From: CAZKCI01 sp964551475
Lineage (GTDB): Bacteria; Auribacterota; Erginobacteria; Erginobacterales; CAZKCI01
Length of the DNA: 13,501 nucleotides
Direction of reading: 5' to 3'
Assembly (NCBI GenBank): GCA_964551475.1
Contig: CAZKCI010000011.1
Span: 1-13,501, forward strand
Numbering within the stretch: the first letter of the stretch is position 1; the number at the start of each line of letters is the position of its first letter. This document shows, piece after piece, positions 13,377 through 13,501 of the stretch. The notes beneath the pieces were generated by a model. That model did no database searches, was not told where the DNA came from, and saw only the letters and a list, made by a program, of their open reading frames with translations. The position numbers and the translations under genes are program-made.

Positions 13377-13501
13377 TTACATCAGGATCTTCTTGATGTC
13401 CGTCAAAAGGAGGCCCAAGTTCTCTTCGATGATCCCCCAGACGATCCGATCATCGATCGAATCGTAGCCGTGGGCCAGAATATTTCTGAAGGAGATGATG
13501 T
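13377..13501 (-). CDS. hepT: HepT-like (DUF86) HEPN ribonuclease toxin, C-terminal part
   Basis: The last 41 codons are present, ending with TAA at 13379-13377; the 5' part is beyond the right edge. It reads IISFRNILAHGYDSIDDRIV then WGIIEENLGLLLTDIKKILM. RNILAHGY fits the RX4HXY motif of HepT toxins: the Arg and His are the ribonuclease residues and the Tyr is the residue AMPylated by the MntA nucleotidyltransferase antitoxin. By family custom a mntA gene should lie just upstream (to the right, outside the window). Such pairs are common in variable genome regions. Confidence 0.85.
   Translation of the reverse strand, partial: IISFRNILAHGYDSIDDRIVWGIIEENLGLLLTDIKKILM

Noticed and set aside
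8450..13380. Integron-type attC sites at cassette boundaries
   Set aside because: No GTTRRRY/RYYYAAC core pairs and no integrase gene were found; the flanks are of another kind.

Overview
This window looks like an accessory, recombination-scarred stretch of a free-living Gram-negative-type bacterium from an uncultured lineage. It has lipoproteins, Sec signal peptides, long Pro/Thr/Ser linkers, FG-GAP-type repeat proteins, a HepT-like toxin end, IS debris and dispersed palindromes. The FG-GAP proteins with an FRPSSGLWAVR..TRVYFG-type repeat recall PVC-related or candidate-phylum metagenomes, but I cannot assign a taxon from the sequence alone. Almost every intact gene has a clear Shine-Dalgarno.

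Layout. (1) 2-1261 (+) is the 3' part of FG-GAP gene A (Pro/Thr/Ser linker plus six 40-residue repeats). It converges through a hairpin on a secreted TPR protein (1367-2050, -). (2) 2239-2860 holds an HTH reading frame (-), two strong hairpins with a REP-like sequence between them, and then a small lipoprotein (2859-3290, +). (3) 3317-4384 holds a truncated IS3-family element that cut off a secreted beta-helix gene. (4) 4467-6836 holds an HTH tail (+) converging on FG-GAP gene B (-), a close relative of A in inverted orientation. (5) About 6937-8450 holds a reductase fragment (-), an HTH fragment (+) and FG-GAP/DUF1566 gene C (-). (6) 8450-9370 is mostly non-coding, with an 86-bp element shared with the right end, a small zinc-ribbon membrane protein and two inverted repeats. 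(7) 9368-11134 (+) is a lipoprotein amidohydrolase of the YtcJ type. (8) 11135-13216 holds degenerate 9-nt repeats, a truncated DUF2201-like gene (-), a fourth HTH fragment (+) and FG-GAP gene D (-). (9) The right edge holds the 3' end of a HepT-like toxin gene (-).

Main pattern. Each of the three complete FG-GAP genes (B, C, D) has a fragment of the same ParB/KorB-like HTH gene placed tail-to-tail just beyond its stop codon. On the far side, each HTH fragment abuts the 5' side of a divergently oriented gene on the minus strand; two of these genes clearly lack their 5' ends and the third is broken by the IS. Genes A, B and C share a 3' layout (G-rich tract, small CCGG hairpin, terminator), and C and D share an 86-bp hairpin element upstream. 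This suggests a family of secreted repeat proteins spreading or recombining as cassettes with fixed flanks and exchangeable domains. The mobility is inference; the repeated layout is visible in the sequence.
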